64,000 nt of DNA. Origin: an uncultured Lachnospiraceae bacterium (lineage in GTDB: Bacteria > Bacillota > Clostridia > Lachnospirales > Lachnospiraceae). Below, piece by piece: positions 17,201 through 25,408 of the stretch. The first letter of the stretch is position 1. Each line of letters begins with the position of its first letter. The stretch lies in the NCBI GenBank assembly GCA_910585825.1, contig CAJUEY010000013.1, positions 1-64,000 on the forward strand, read 5' to 3'. Both the position numbers and the translations under genes were made by a program. The notes under the pieces are model-generated. The model was not told the DNA's origin, searched no databases, and worked only from the letters and a program-made list of their open reading frames with translations.

Positions 17201-19434
17201 ACGGAACAAATCTGGGTGAAGATAATAATAGTCCGGATAAGAAAAAGCATGGATGGCCGGAAGAACGCTACAAACCAAAAGATTTGACGGATTATGATGC
17301 CGAAACAAATCCGGACGGATTCTTAAAGAAATGGCATAATATTTTTATGGTTGTAGACGGCAAAAAATACCAGCGCTTATATGTAGACGGAAATCCCTCT
17401 ACGACAGTAACGGCAGACGAGAGAAATCAGCTTACGGCGATTGCTACAGATCAGCCGAAACAGGGGAAAAAGCCGTTTATGTTTGGCTATAATGTGGCTG
17501 ACACAGATGATGCCAGCAGACCAAATTGGTGGAAACAGCTGTTTACAGAGCAGTACGGTTATATTGCAGATTTCCAGTTCTATACAAACAAGAATTACTA
17601 TAATATGGTAAACGGTTCCGGCGATGATATATCCGCGGCGCAGGTGATCAGTGAGAGTCTTGCAAATGACATTGATATTACAGAACTTGAAAAAGAACAT
17701 CCGGGAAATCTGGATGCAGTGATTACAAACCTGTTTCAGACATCTAATCCCGCAGTAAATATTTCCGTAAATCCATATACGGCAAAAACGGTATGGCAGC
17801 AGAAAGATACAGAGGGCAATGTATCAGAGCCAAAACCAAAAGAAGCGTTTGGATATGCATCTGTTTACACTTCCACAACGACATTGACTGCGCATGACGG
17901 ATTTGAATTTGATCCTGCAATTACAGACAGTGTCAGACTGACTGCAGTGGCTGCGGAAGGAGATAATGCGGAAGAGCTTGAACAGCCGACGGTAGATGTG
18001 AAACTTGAGGCAAACAAAAAAGGCGAAACGAATAAGGTATTGGTAATTACGGCAACCTATGCAAAAACAGAAGCCGTTCCATGTACCTGCGGCATTACAG
18101 CCATCACGCCCCAGGCTCCGATCGCTATAGAGATTCCGGAAGGGGCAGTATCGGCACAGTCTCCGGTTCCGGCGTTGACAGATAAAGATACGGTATTAAA
18201 TGACTGTCAGGCGGAAGAGCATACCTATGGGGACGCTGAAACACGGATTTCCTATAAATACTCTGTTCCGGCGGCTTCCGGAAATATCATTGAACTGAAT
18301 GAAAGCGAAACCATTATTACGGCGAAACAGCCGGGAGAAGCGGCTATTGAGGTCAAGGCGGTATATCAGTACAAAAAAGCAGACGGCACGTGGGAAACGA
18401 TTACGAACAAAGTGGGCGTTAAGGCGGAGAAGACAACCAGTATTGCAGTTACGGTGACAAAGAAAGGCGTAGCAGATCCCGGTGATAAAACTGCATTAGG
18501 CGATGCGGCACAGAAAGCGGAACGGGATTATCCCGCAGATGCGGCGGATGATTACCAGAAAGCTGTATGGGATGAGCTGCAGGAGGCAATTGACGAAGCA
18601 AAGAGAGTGTCGGCAGATCCAAGTGCAACGGCAAACGAGGTTTTTGATGCAGCAACAAGACTGCAGAATGCAATTCATGCGCTTGCAGGGGCAAAGAGCG
18701 AAAAAGGACTCGCGAAGGATGCATTGGAAAAAGCGCTGGAAGACGCAAAAAAACTTTATGATACAAACAATGCAGATAAGGCTTATACGGATGCAAGCTG
18801 GAAGATATTCAAAGAAGCATACGAAAAGGCGGTAAATGAAAAAGCGACGGCAGCGGACGCTGCGGCATTGAGGAATCTGACGACAGCCTTGACAACGGCG
18901 CAGAACGGTCTTGTGAAGACAGGCGCCGATACAACCGTCAAGGACGGAACGGAACTCACCGGAGCGGACGGAACGAAATATCGGGTTGTCAGCGGAAAAG
19001 ATATGACTGTCATCATTACCAAAGGCGTCGATGTGAAAACCGTAAAAGTAGGACCTACGGTCACCATCGGAAAAAATACCTTTAAGGTCATCGGCATTGG
19101 CAACGGCGCATTTACAGGTTTAAAGAAAGCAACGAAAGTGATCATCAATGCAAACGTGGCAAGCATTGGGGATCAGGCGTTTGCGAAGTCAAAGAAATTA
19201 AAGAATGTGACAATCGGAGCAAACGTTGCAACGATCGGCAAAAAAGCATTCTTCAATTGTCCGAAGCTGAGCAAGGTAATCCTGAAAGGAACGGCATTGA
19301 CCAATAAGAGCTTTGGAAAACAGGCGTTCAAAAAGACAGCTAAGAAAGTAGCCGTTAAATGGGGCAAAGTAAAAGGAAAACAGCGCGCCCAGTTAAAGAA
19401 AGCTATGAAGAAAGCGGGCCTGAAGGTAAAATAA
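14227..19434 (+). CDS. Giant secreted surface protein: F5/8C, duplicated LamG-like modules, FIVAR repeats, LRR_5 tail
   Basis: This 1,735-residue protein starts with a signal peptide (MKLKRILAGILTGVMMITG) and is probably surface-exposed. A discoidin/CBM32-like carbohydrate-binding domain lies at about residues 45-205. Two long related modules follow, at about 215-620 and 855-1250; each has a concanavalin/LamG-like core with a GxxYQRLYVDG strand and the marker GYIA-F-FY-N. Helical FIVAR-like repeats occupy about 1415-1560. A BspA-type leucine-rich region with GNGAFTGL, IGDQAFAKSKKLKNV and IGKKAFFNCPKLSKV ends in a Lys-rich tail. There is no LPXTG anchor. ATG at 14227 fits GAGGAGA eight bases upstream. 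No catalytic domain is recognised; adhesion or glycan binding is a guess. Confidence 0.8.
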   Translation: MKLKRILAGILTGVMMITGIPALGLENAASVPVYADDVVDSTGSNIAWDNIAKDKAVKASGTQTVNSGQESTVQAANAVDGNAGTKWVSADITTAVPSHYLTIDLEETMSPVDHITVKFDGEAWTSKYKVETSHTGKTGSWREVKTQNKADYENAAEWMTNTFDRNIRNERMVLRRYVRFTFEDLNDADENTSTGVAVSEIEIYGTNPKEIQAPIVEITKPVDGKYPEIADVKASTGSNYHTDLADRTIPASTFIKIGTGTRTTERREVGEGATKELVDAPVWTGGTVAGQLEGDEMFIDEENGIYGFNSPVQTRGTANKYDVWGSDVKVVSFQLYLKKMPDTGKTIDVFGKSDKFAVQLQRKNGKIDGSTGSDIDMCEIMTYMQGLDQGTDAQGHAIETWAEACFRFPASEFESNYKERWLDILIVVDGQGYQRLYVDGKCNTYLKEDGKAIPKEVPTAKKLQPFALGYNLANYEKGNQDFAQQLETVKTHMFTVDYGYIARFKFYSNANYNGTVNASGTDITDAVTLKNFNFNADNNLKTMEDSIAAAGGNKNDVYDIITNMLQEEMPTARITLCPYSRSTEWEKYVENTDGNGGTWQSWKDWDASAVNRKFANVGSTKYRAVTRLVADEGFLFNSDVRDQMLANVEANDANAVTTVKLSEKNRYLTITTYYGVTGANDTAIQDNICAIEELIVDNGEDEEIKLIYDSTLNADQKSVTISKPQAIFEKCARHENAKVDISYALKGGAQENEYIKLEELSDGSLKITPKKSSRLVIGHVPLDVVVTAVLQDENGNAIEDPTITDPNKDKTIKKTETIRVEVDEPAASENQKITRAPEIKITAPKAETYPRVADISISEEAVHYTDIGDRMEPKATFVQLTKSTMDQYIEEDSRITADNPAQDVPSTVADPKIVNKDGVWAYSAQGQTPGLENKFDVYGTDVKVISFKLWLESWPASGKVSVFGKGSQYAIQLDGSNKEFLMYMENDGTKHDGTNLGEDNNSPDKKKHGWPEERYKPKDLTDYDAETNPDGFLKKWHNIFMVVDGKKYQRLYVDGNPSTTVTADERNQLTAIATDQPKQGKKPFMFGYNVADTDDASRPNWWKQLFTEQYGYIADFQFYTNKNYYNMVNGSGDDISAAQVISESLANDIDITELEKEHPGNLDAVITNLFQTSNPAVNISVNPYTAKTVWQQKDTEGNVSEPKPKEAFGYASVYTSTTTLTAHDGFEFDPAITDSVRLTAVAAEGDNAEELEQPTVDVKLEANKKGETNKVLVITATYAKTEAVPCTCGITAITPQAPIAIEIPEGAVSAQSPVPALTDKDTVLNDCQAEEHTYGDAETRISYKYSVPAASGNIIELNESETIITAKQPGEAAIEVKAVYQYKKADGTWETITNKVGVKAEKTTSIAVTVTKKGVADPGDKTALGDAAQKAERDYPADAADDYQKAVWDELQEAIDEAKRVSADPSATANEVFDAATRLQNAIHALAGAKSEKGLAKDALEKALEDAKKLYDTNNADKAYTDASWKIFKEAYEKAVNEKATAADAAALRNLTTALTTAQNGLVKTGADTTVKDGTELTGADGTKYRVVSGKDMTVIITKGVDVKTVKVGPTVTIGKNTFKVIGIGNGAFTGLKKATKVIINANVASIGDQAFAKSKKLKNVTIGANVATIGKKAFFNCPKLSKVILKGTALTNKSFGKQAFKKTAKKVAVKWGKVKGKQRAQLKKAMKKAGLKVK

Positions 19435-19552
19435 ATACAGATGGCCGACAATCGGACAGATTTTAGAGGGCCAAAAGCATACTAAAAAAGTTTTTGTATA
19501 TGCTGTAATGCCGATAGGCAAAAGATATGACAGTTCCATGTGAACATAGAAT

Positions 19553-19600
19553 GAATCCCCAAACTGTAGCAGCGTACAGTCTGGGGATTCTTCTTTTCTT
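19553..19600 (+). terminator. Rho-independent terminator after the surface-protein gene
   Basis: GAATCCCCAAACTGT pairs with ACAGTCTGGGGATTC with one mismatch, followed by a T-rich tract. The 118 bases between the stop and this hairpin hold nothing recognisable. Confidence 0.85.
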
Positions 19601-19625
19601 GAAAAGCTTTATTAAAATATATTCC

Positions 19626-19676
19626 TTGACATAGATAGATTCCCGATATATTATATAGATATCCGATATATAGAAC
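19626..19676 (+). promoter_or_regulatory. padR promoter with AT-rich direct repeats
   Basis: TTGACA (19626-19631) and TATTAT (19649-19654) are 17 bases apart. CGATATAT occurs twice, at 19644 and 19664, bracketing the -10 box, and the region between is rich in ATAT dyads. PadR proteins often repress their own promoter through such sites, so this is a plausible autoregulatory operator. Confidence 0.6.
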
Positions 19677-19698
19677 ATCTACATAAGGAGGGATCAAT

Positions 19699-20031
19699 AT
19701 GAAGGTTGATAAAACATTAACCTCCGGAAGCACGGCAATGCTTTTGCTTAAATTGCTTTCGGAAAAAGATATGTACGGGTATGAGATGATTGAGACATTG
19801 CGGCGACGTTCCGAGAATGTCTTTGAGCTGAAGGCGGGAACTTTATATCCATTGCTGCACCAGATGCAGGAGAAAGGATTTCTGACTTCCTACGAAAAGG
19901 AGGCGCCTCCAAAAGTGCGCAAATATTACAGCATTACAAAAGAGGGCGGAAAACAGTTGGAAAAAAAGGCGGCGGAATGGAGTGAGTACGCGGATGCGGT
20001 CACAAAAGTTCTGACCTTGGAGGTGGAGTGA
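19699..20031 (+). CDS. PadR-family transcriptional regulator
   Basis: This 110-residue winged-helix protein has the PadR hallmarks: MLLLKLLSEKDMYGYEMIETL, then LKAGTLYPLLHQMQEKGFL, then RKYYSITKEGGKQL. The short C-terminus makes it a PadR-s2-type member. AAGGAGGGATC precedes the ATG. Its last bases overlap the start of the next gene (TGATG), forming a two-gene unit in which the regulator presumably controls the membrane protein. Confidence 0.9.
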   Translation: MKVDKTLTSGSTAMLLLKLLSEKDMYGYEMIETLRRRSENVFELKAGTLYPLLHQMQEKGFLTSYEKEAPPKVRKYYSITKEGGKQLEKKAAEWSEYADAVTKVLTLEVE

Positions 20032-21419
20032 TGGAAGAATATATAAAGGTTTTACTGGAACAGATCCGGTGTAAAAAAGCACATCCCATGATTGAGGAGG
20101 AAATCCGAAACCATATCGAAGAACAGACCGCAGCGAATATGGAGGCGGGGATGGCAAAAGAGCAGGCAGTGCGGGAGGCGGTTTTGGATATGGGAGATCC
20201 GGTGGAAACCGGTGTGGCATTGGACGGAATTCACAGGCCGCAGATCGCATGGGATATGATTCTGCTTATGGCAGTCATCAGTCTGATCAGCGTTGCAATT
20301 CACATTGTGATCAGTATGGGAGCCGAAGAAATCGGTGCGCAGTCGCAACATCTGTATGTGATGCGGTCCATAGAATACGTGGGAATCGGGTTTTTACTGA
20401 TGCTTATAGTTTATCGCCTTGATTACAGCATCCTTGGAAAATACGGAAAACTCTGCGCTTTTGTTTTTTTGGCGGGAGCGCTGTTTTTCACCTGGAATAT
20501 GGTGACGTCGGCGCAGCTGGTGATCGGAACGTCGTCCGTAAACGGACAGTCTTATATAAGCATGGGGGCAATGCTGCTTTCCCCGAAAAACTTTACGTTT
20601 CTCTATGTGCCCGTATATGGAGCAGTGTTATATCAGTATCGTAAAACGGGATGGAAGGGAATCATTGGCGCATTGCTGTTTCTGGCGGTTCCGGTGTGGT
20701 TTGTCTGGCATATTCCGTGCGTTTGCGCCGCGGTGCAGCTGCTTGTGATCTTGTCGGTAATGCTTACGGCAGCCGTTATAAAAGACTGGTTTCTGGTTCC
20801 GAAAAAGATTTTTTTAAGCATGTATTGGGGAATGATGCTCCTTCTGCCGGCTGCTATAACGTTTCTGGCAGTCAATGGCCGGCTGTTTGCACCGTATCAG
20901 CAGATGAGAATACAGATGTTTTTAAATGGAAACAGCAGAGAATCGGATTATATAGGCAGGATGCTTTCGGAATATCTGGCAGGCAGCCGGATATTTGGAA
21001 ACAGCGAAATGGAAATGGCGGGCCATCTGCCGAATTATTACAGTGATTATATTCTGACGTTTTTATCCGGCTATTTCGGAATTGCGGCGGCATGCGCAAT
21101 CTGCATTCTAATCTGCGTCATTGCCGCAAAGGCCTTTCGGATTTCTTTTGGGCAGAGCAATCAGCTCGGCATGATGATCGGCATGGGGTGCAGTCTGACA
21201 TTGTTTTCAAATACCGTAATAAATGTAGCCGAAAATTTCAGACTGCTGCCCACTACGGAAAGCTTTCTTCCGTTCTTTTCCCATAACGGAAGCGGAATCA
21301 TTGTAAGCTATATTCTGATCGGATTTGTATTGAGCGTCTATCGGTATAAGAATATTCCGGTTTCTTTTCACGGCGAACCGCGGAGCCTTCTGCGCGTCCG
21401 GCGGAAGGAAAACTGCTAA
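20031..21419 (+). CDS. FtsW/RodA/SpoVE-like membrane protein with N-terminal HAAS-type domain
   Basis: This 462-residue protein has a soluble N-terminal helical domain (about 1-75, with EEEIRNHIEEQ and AVLDMGDPVETG) of the kind found in proteins paired with PadR regulators, followed by about ten membrane helices. The C-terminal half resembles FtsW/RodA-type SEDS proteins; the final loops (NYYSDYILTFLSGYFG, NTVINVAENFRLLPTTE) match the SEDS pattern DFIFA-GEE and NIGMTIGLLPVTG only loosely. It may be a diverged SEDS homologue or a regulatory partner. It should not be taken as the cell's main division or elongation enzyme. ATG at 20031 is chosen with GGAGGT upstream. Confidence 0.7.
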   Translation: MEEYIKVLLEQIRCKKAHPMIEEEIRNHIEEQTAANMEAGMAKEQAVREAVLDMGDPVETGVALDGIHRPQIAWDMILLMAVISLISVAIHIVISMGAEEIGAQSQHLYVMRSIEYVGIGFLLMLIVYRLDYSILGKYGKLCAFVFLAGALFFTWNMVTSAQLVIGTSSVNGQSYISMGAMLLSPKNFTFLYVPVYGAVLYQYRKTGWKGIIGALLFLAVPVWFVWHIPCVCAAVQLLVILSVMLTAAVIKDWFLVPKKIFLSMYWGMMLLLPAAITFLAVNGRLFAPYQQMRIQMFLNGNSRESDYIGRMLSEYLAGSRIFGNSEMEMAGHLPNYYSDYILTFLSGYFGIAAACAICILICVIAAKAFRISFGQSNQLGMMIGMGCSLTLFSNTVINVAENFRLLPTTESFLPFFSHNGSGIIVSYILIGFVLSVYRYKNIPVSFHGEPRSLLRVRRKENC

Positions 21420-22114
21420 ATGTAAAAAATCTTACAGTCTCCGAAACTGATGTTTCCCCGGACGCTTACAACAGGCGCATCTGCCATGGGAACGGGCGGT
21501 TTGTGAACCTCCGTAATGTCTCCGAAGGAAGTTGTGGCGGTTACAGTGACGTTCCATTCCTTTGGCAGAAAGAGCGTCGTCTCGCCAAAGGAGTTTTCCA
21601 CATAGATTTCAGCGGAAGCTCCCTGGATTCTGGCATGATCGAAATAGGCTTTTAAAGCGCCGAAGGAGCATTTTAAGTAAGCGCGGCGGAAATTCTCCGT
21701 CTCGAAATATTTTGTCGTTCCGGCAAAGGATGTGCTGCAGTGGACGTCGGACTCGCCGGAATGTTTTCCGGAAACGCTTCCCGGATCAAAATCAATATCG
21801 GGTTTAAACGGCGGCTGGTTCGGAAAAAGAAAGGACAGGCCGATGCTTCCGAATATGGCCGCGGCTAAAACCGGAAACGGCGTAAACATTCTGACAGGCA
21901 GAAAATCGTCATACATGATAACAATGATTGCCGCAGGAATCAGAATGCCGTAAAAGTTGCGGCAGGGTACGTTCTTGACCATAATACAGAGCAAAAGTAT
22001 GGTAAACAGTATTTTGGTCATATTGATGTTATGGAACAATCCGAAATTACTGAGCAGCACAAAAACCGCCGCCAGAATAAAAACAATTCCCCAGAAATAA
22101 TTTCTATTTTTCAT
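21416..22114 (-). CDS. LiaF-like membrane protein
   Basis: This 232-residue protein has four hydrophobic segments in its first 110 residues and a C-terminal soluble beta domain with repeated SFGD/SFGE motifs (NSFGETTLFLP, TSFGDITEV, ISFGDCKIFY). This is the layout of LiaF/VraT-type proteins that sense cell-envelope stress. ATG at 22114 is preferred to 22120 because of ribosome-site spacing. It overlaps the end of the LytTR gene by 11 bases, and its stop overlaps the convergent FtsW-like gene. Confidence 0.75.
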   Translation of the reverse strand: MKNRNYFWGIVFILAAVFVLLSNFGLFHNINMTKILFTILLLCIMVKNVPCRNFYGILIPAAIIVIMYDDFLPVRMFTPFPVLAAAIFGSIGLSFLFPNQPPFKPDIDFDPGSVSGKHSGESDVHCSTSFAGTTKYFETENFRRAYLKCSFGALKAYFDHARIQGASAEIYVENSFGETTLFLPKEWNVTVTATTSFGDITEVHKPPVPMADAPVVSVRGNISFGDCKIFYI

Positions 22115-22571
22115 ATGCATTCCTCTTTTCTTCTAATTTAAATTTCAATGGTTTGTAATAATAACGGGACACATAGACCTGTTTGTGGGTGCCTGAAAAT
22201 TCAACGACGCTGGACGCTGTCAGATTCTTCGTAATCGAATAAATATGATTGATATTCAGAATCGTGGATTTGGAAACCCTCATAAAGCTGCCCGGAAGAA
22301 CTTCCTCCAGTTCATAGAGCTTAAGCTTTGTCAGATACACCTGATTTTTGGTGTGGGCGCGGATGCGGCCTGATTCTGTCTCAAAAAATAAAATGTCGTC
22401 TAAGGGAATGTAATATTCGGTTTCATTTTGATAACAGACAAATTTCTTTGAGCCAAGAGCAATGTCAGAAAGCGCTGCCTGAAGTCTTTGAATTTCTTCA
22501 TTGAGAGAGGCGCAGCGAATCAGGATTTCGTTTTCAGTTAATGATGCGTCAAATTCAAGGTTTATTTTCAT
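22104..22571 (-). CDS. LytTR-domain DNA-binding regulator
   Basis: This 155-residue protein has a short N-terminal helical region and a LytTR DNA-binding domain (about 50-150), seen in YIPLDDILFFETESGRIRAHT and FMRVSKSTILNINHI. It has no receiver domain, so it is a stand-alone LytTR regulator and not a normal response regulator. In Firmicutes such genes are often paired with a membrane protein gene that they regulate, here the LiaF-like gene. AGGGAG precedes the ATG. Confidence 0.85.
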   Translation of the reverse strand: MKINLEFDASLTENEILIRCASLNEEIQRLQAALSDIALGSKKFVCYQNETEYYIPLDDILFFETESGRIRAHTKNQVYLTKLKLYELEEVLPGSFMRVSKSTILNINHIYSITKNLTASSVVEFSGTHKQVYVSRYYYKPLKFKLEEKRNAYEK

Positions 22572-22687
22572 GTCGTGTCTCCCTTATGTCTTTATCCTAT
22601 CCAAAATCTTTTCAATTGTAAACAGAATTTCAGTAAGTGGTTAGAATCAGGCTGTAAGTGGTTGATGGAAATATTCGTGAAACAGAT

Positions 22688-22716
22688 TTGTAAAGTGCGA
22701 AGGTTTGCAGTATAAT
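22688..22716 (+). promoter_or_regulatory. Sigma-A promoter for the AI-2E-type transporter
   Basis: TTGTAA (22688-22693) and a perfect TATAAT (22711-22716) are separated by 17 bases. The ribosome site AAGGAGGG follows about ten bases later. Confidence 0.7.
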
Positions 22717-22741
22717 AAGGTTGCTAAGGAGGGTATATAGA

Positions 22742-23899
22742 TTGAAACCATCAACAAAATATCTCAAAATATTCTGTAATCTGGCATGGGCGCTTGTGGT
22801 ACTGCTGCTCTTTCTATTTGTTCTGCCAAGAGTGCTGGTATTTTTTATGCCGTTTGTAGTAGGGTTTATTCTGTCATTAATTGCAAATCCGATGGTGCGT
22901 TTTCTGGAGAAAAAAATTAAAATAAATCGCAAGTACGGCACAATGCTGATTATTGTATGCGTGATTGCCGCCGTCGTATTGCTGGGCTATGGAATCTTTG
23001 CCGGGCTTGCCATTGGAATCAGAGGATTTATGGATTATCTGCCTACGATGTCTGCCAATGCACAAACAGAAATTATAGCTGCAATCGACAGTTTGGAAAA
23101 TATGATGCAGAAGATTCCGTTTTTACAAAATATCAATGTTTCCGAACTGGAAAAGAACGTTACCAATACCTTAAGCGGTCTTGTCGTGGGAGAAGATTCC
23201 ATTACCGTGACAACACTGGGGGGAATTGCAAAAAGTCTGCCGAATATGCTGGTCAGCGGTGTTATGGGGCTTTTGGCTACTTATTTTTTTATTGCAGACA
23301 GAGATAAATTGGCAGAGCGAATCAGCGGGCATCTGCCCGATTCCATGACGGAACGGACAATGCAGATGTATGCGCATATATTAAAAGCAGTAGGCGGTTA
23401 TTTCAAAGCACAGTTTAAGATTATGGGCGTAATCTATGTGGTGATTACCATTGGTTTGATTTTATTAAGGGTCAAATACGCATGGCTGATTGGCTTTGGA
23501 ATCGCATTTTTGGATATGCTTCCGGTATTTGGCACCGGAACAGTGCTGACGCCCTGGGCAATTGTAAAATTCTTTTCCGGGAATTATGGGCAGGCAGTGG
23601 GAATGCTGGTTCTTTATGTAGTGTCTCTGTTGGTTCACCAGCTTATTCAGCCGAAACTGATTGGTGAATCCATAGGCATGAATCCCTTTGCTACATTATT
23701 TTTTATGTATATCGGCTATCAGTTTTACGGAGTAACCGGCATGATTATCGCGATTCCCCTCGGAATGCTTCTGATTAATTTTTATAAGGCGGGCGCTTTT
23801 GATCGTGTGATCTGGTGCTTTCAGGAGATTGCAAGGGATTTTAATGAATTCAGAAAAATAAGTCAGACGGAAAAACAAGGGGTAAAAAATGATGAGTAA
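22742..23899 (+). CDS. AI-2E family (PerM/YtvI-like) membrane transporter
   Basis: This 385-residue protein has the AI-2E transporter fold: an N-terminal pair of helices, a helical external segment, then a cluster of helices with GFGIAFLDMLPVFGTGTVL and QLIQPKLIGESIGMNPFATL, both typical of the family. Members include AI-2 exporters, Na+/H+ antiporters and the sporulation protein YtvI; substrate cannot be deduced. TTG at 22742 is chosen because AAGGAGGG lies eight bases upstream. The stop overlaps the next gene's start. Confidence 0.85.
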   Translation: MKPSTKYLKIFCNLAWALVVLLLFLFVLPRVLVFFMPFVVGFILSLIANPMVRFLEKKIKINRKYGTMLIIVCVIAAVVLLGYGIFAGLAIGIRGFMDYLPTMSANAQTEIIAAIDSLENMMQKIPFLQNINVSELEKNVTNTLSGLVVGEDSITVTTLGGIAKSLPNMLVSGVMGLLATYFFIADRDKLAERISGHLPDSMTERTMQMYAHILKAVGGYFKAQFKIMGVIYVVITIGLILLRVKYAWLIGFGIAFLDMLPVFGTGTVLTPWAIVKFFSGNYGQAVGMLVLYVVSLLVHQLIQPKLIGESIGMNPFATLFFMYIGYQFYGVTGMIIAIPLGMLLINFYKAGAFDRVIWCFQEIARDFNEFRKISQTEKQGVKNDE

Positions 23900-24797
23900 A
23901 CTGCAGGTTAGAAATTCTTTTTTGCTGTTTGTGGCGGCTTTTATCTGGGGAACGGCTTTTGTGGCGCAGAGTGTAGGCATGGAATATATAGAGCCTTTTA
24001 CCTTCAGTACGCTGCGTTCTTTTATCGGAAGCGCATTTTTGATTCCATGTATTGGAATATTGGGAAGATGGAAAGGAAAAAAAGCAGAACAGACTGAGGC
24101 GGATAAAAAAGAACTTTTAAAAGGAGGAATTGTCTGCGGCGTGGTTATTTTTGCAGCGGCAAATCTGCAGCAGGTGGCTATGTTGTATACGAGCGTGGGC
24201 AAATCCGGATTTTTGACGGCTCTTTATATCGTGATTGTACCGATCATTGGCGTAGCATTTGGGAAAAAACCAGGAAAGAAACTGGTTGCTGCAGTGGCAT
24301 TGGCTGTTGTGGGGCTGTACTTGCTTTGTATGAAAGCCGGCAGTTTCAACCTGGAATCTGGGGACATACTGCTGTTGTTTAGTGCAGGTTCTTTTTCCAT
24401 ACATATTATGGTCATTGATCATTATACACAGAAAGTAGACGGGGTAAAATTATCCTGTATCCAGTTTTTTGTCTGCGGCGTTCTTTCCACAATGGTTATG
24501 CTGTTTTTTGAACATCCATCCATTTCCATGATCCGGGAAACACTGCTGCCTCTGCTTTACGTGGGAGTTCTTTCTTCCGGTGTGGCGTATACCTTGCAGA
24601 TTGTTGGACAGAAGGGTATGAATCCGGTGATTGCATCTTTGATTATGAGTCTGGAATCTGTTATTTCTGCCATTGCCGGCTGGGCTGTATTAGGACAGAT
24701 TTTATCGAAACGGGAAATCGTCGGATGTGTAGTGATGTTTTTGGCAATTATATTAGCGCAGCTGCCGGAAAAAGTTGAATTACGTGCAGAAAGCTGA
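23889..24797 (+). CDS. EamA/DMT-family transporter
   Basis: This 302-residue protein has ten predicted membrane helices in two EamA halves. FIWGTAFVAQSVGMEYI at the start and LYTSVGKSGFLTALYIVIVPI are typical of drug/metabolite transporters. It overlaps the end of the previous gene by 11 bases and shares its transcript. The substrate is unknown. Confidence 0.85.
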   Translation: MMSKLQVRNSFLLFVAAFIWGTAFVAQSVGMEYIEPFTFSTLRSFIGSAFLIPCIGILGRWKGKKAEQTEADKKELLKGGIVCGVVIFAAANLQQVAMLYTSVGKSGFLTALYIVIVPIIGVAFGKKPGKKLVAAVALAVVGLYLLCMKAGSFNLESGDILLLFSAGSFSIHIMVIDHYTQKVDGVKLSCIQFFVCGVLSTMVMLFFEHPSISMIRETLLPLLYVGVLSSGVAYTLQIVGQKGMNPVIASLIMSLESVISAIAGWAVLGQILSKREIVGCVVMFLAIILAQLPEKVELRAES

Positions 24798-24818
24798 TAA
24801 GATAAAACTATTCAGCCG

Positions 24819-24848
24819 TTGACTTTATAGCTGCATAGTTCATAAAAT
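24819..24848 (+). promoter_or_regulatory. Probable promoter for the nfeD-like gene
   Basis: TTGACT (24819-24824) and TAAAAT (24843-24848) have an 18-base spacer. The match is moderate. It lies in the 79-base gap after the EamA gene. Confidence 0.45.
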
Positions 24849-24876
24849 AACACAGATTGGAAAAGAGGGTGGATAT

Positions 24877-25323
24877 ATGGAAGTATTGTTTTGGCTGGGG
24901 CTTATTGTGATATTTCTGATTATCGAGGCAGTCACAGTGGGACTGGCTACGATCTGGTTTGCAGTTGGAGCGCTTGCAGCCATGCTTGCGGCTCTGCTGG
25001 GAGGAGGCATTTTTCTTCAGATTTTATTGTTTTTCCTGGTATCTCTGGTACTTTTGTTTTATACCAGACCGGTTGCATTGAAATATTTCAGCGACAGCAA
25101 ACTGCGAACGAATTATGAAAACACCATAGGTAAAACGGTGAAGATTACAGAACGTGTGGATAACATAAGCGGCACCGGAACAGCTGTCTTAAACGGGCAG
25201 GAATGGACAGCCCGGATGCAGAAGGATGATATGATAATGGAAAAGGGCGCACAGGCAAAAGTGGCAGAGGTTAAAGGGGTAAAACTGATTCTGACGCCCT
25301 TGGAGGAAGACTTACAATCTTAA
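24877..25323 (+). CDS. NfeD-family membrane protein
   Basis: This 148-residue protein has two or three membrane helices in its first 75 residues and a C-terminal OB-fold beta-barrel (about 80-148: IGKTVKITERVDNISGTGTAVLNGQEWTA written here only in part as IGKTVKITERVD and GQEWTAR). This is the short NfeD form, which usually works with an SPFH/flotillin protein in membrane organisation. No flotillin gene is adjacent. AAGAGGGTGG precedes the ATG. Confidence 0.85.
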   Translation: MEVLFWLGLIVIFLIIEAVTVGLATIWFAVGALAAMLAALLGGGIFLQILLFFLVSLVLLFYTRPVALKYFSDSKLRTNYENTIGKTVKITERVDNISGTGTAVLNGQEWTARMQKDDMIMEKGAQAKVAEVKGVKLILTPLEEDLQS

Positions 25324-25408
25324 AAGGCTTTTTGCAGAAAGGCGTCATAACGGGATGCCCGGAGGAGATATGAAGTAAAAGATACAGGAGAGAAGGGGAA
25401 AAATAGTT

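Noticed and set aside
18449..18835. Overlapping frames on both strands in the FIVAR region of the surface protein
   Set aside because: The repetitive Ala/Lys-rich helical repeats leave all frames open. Only the long plus-strand frame has a start, signal peptide and domain order.
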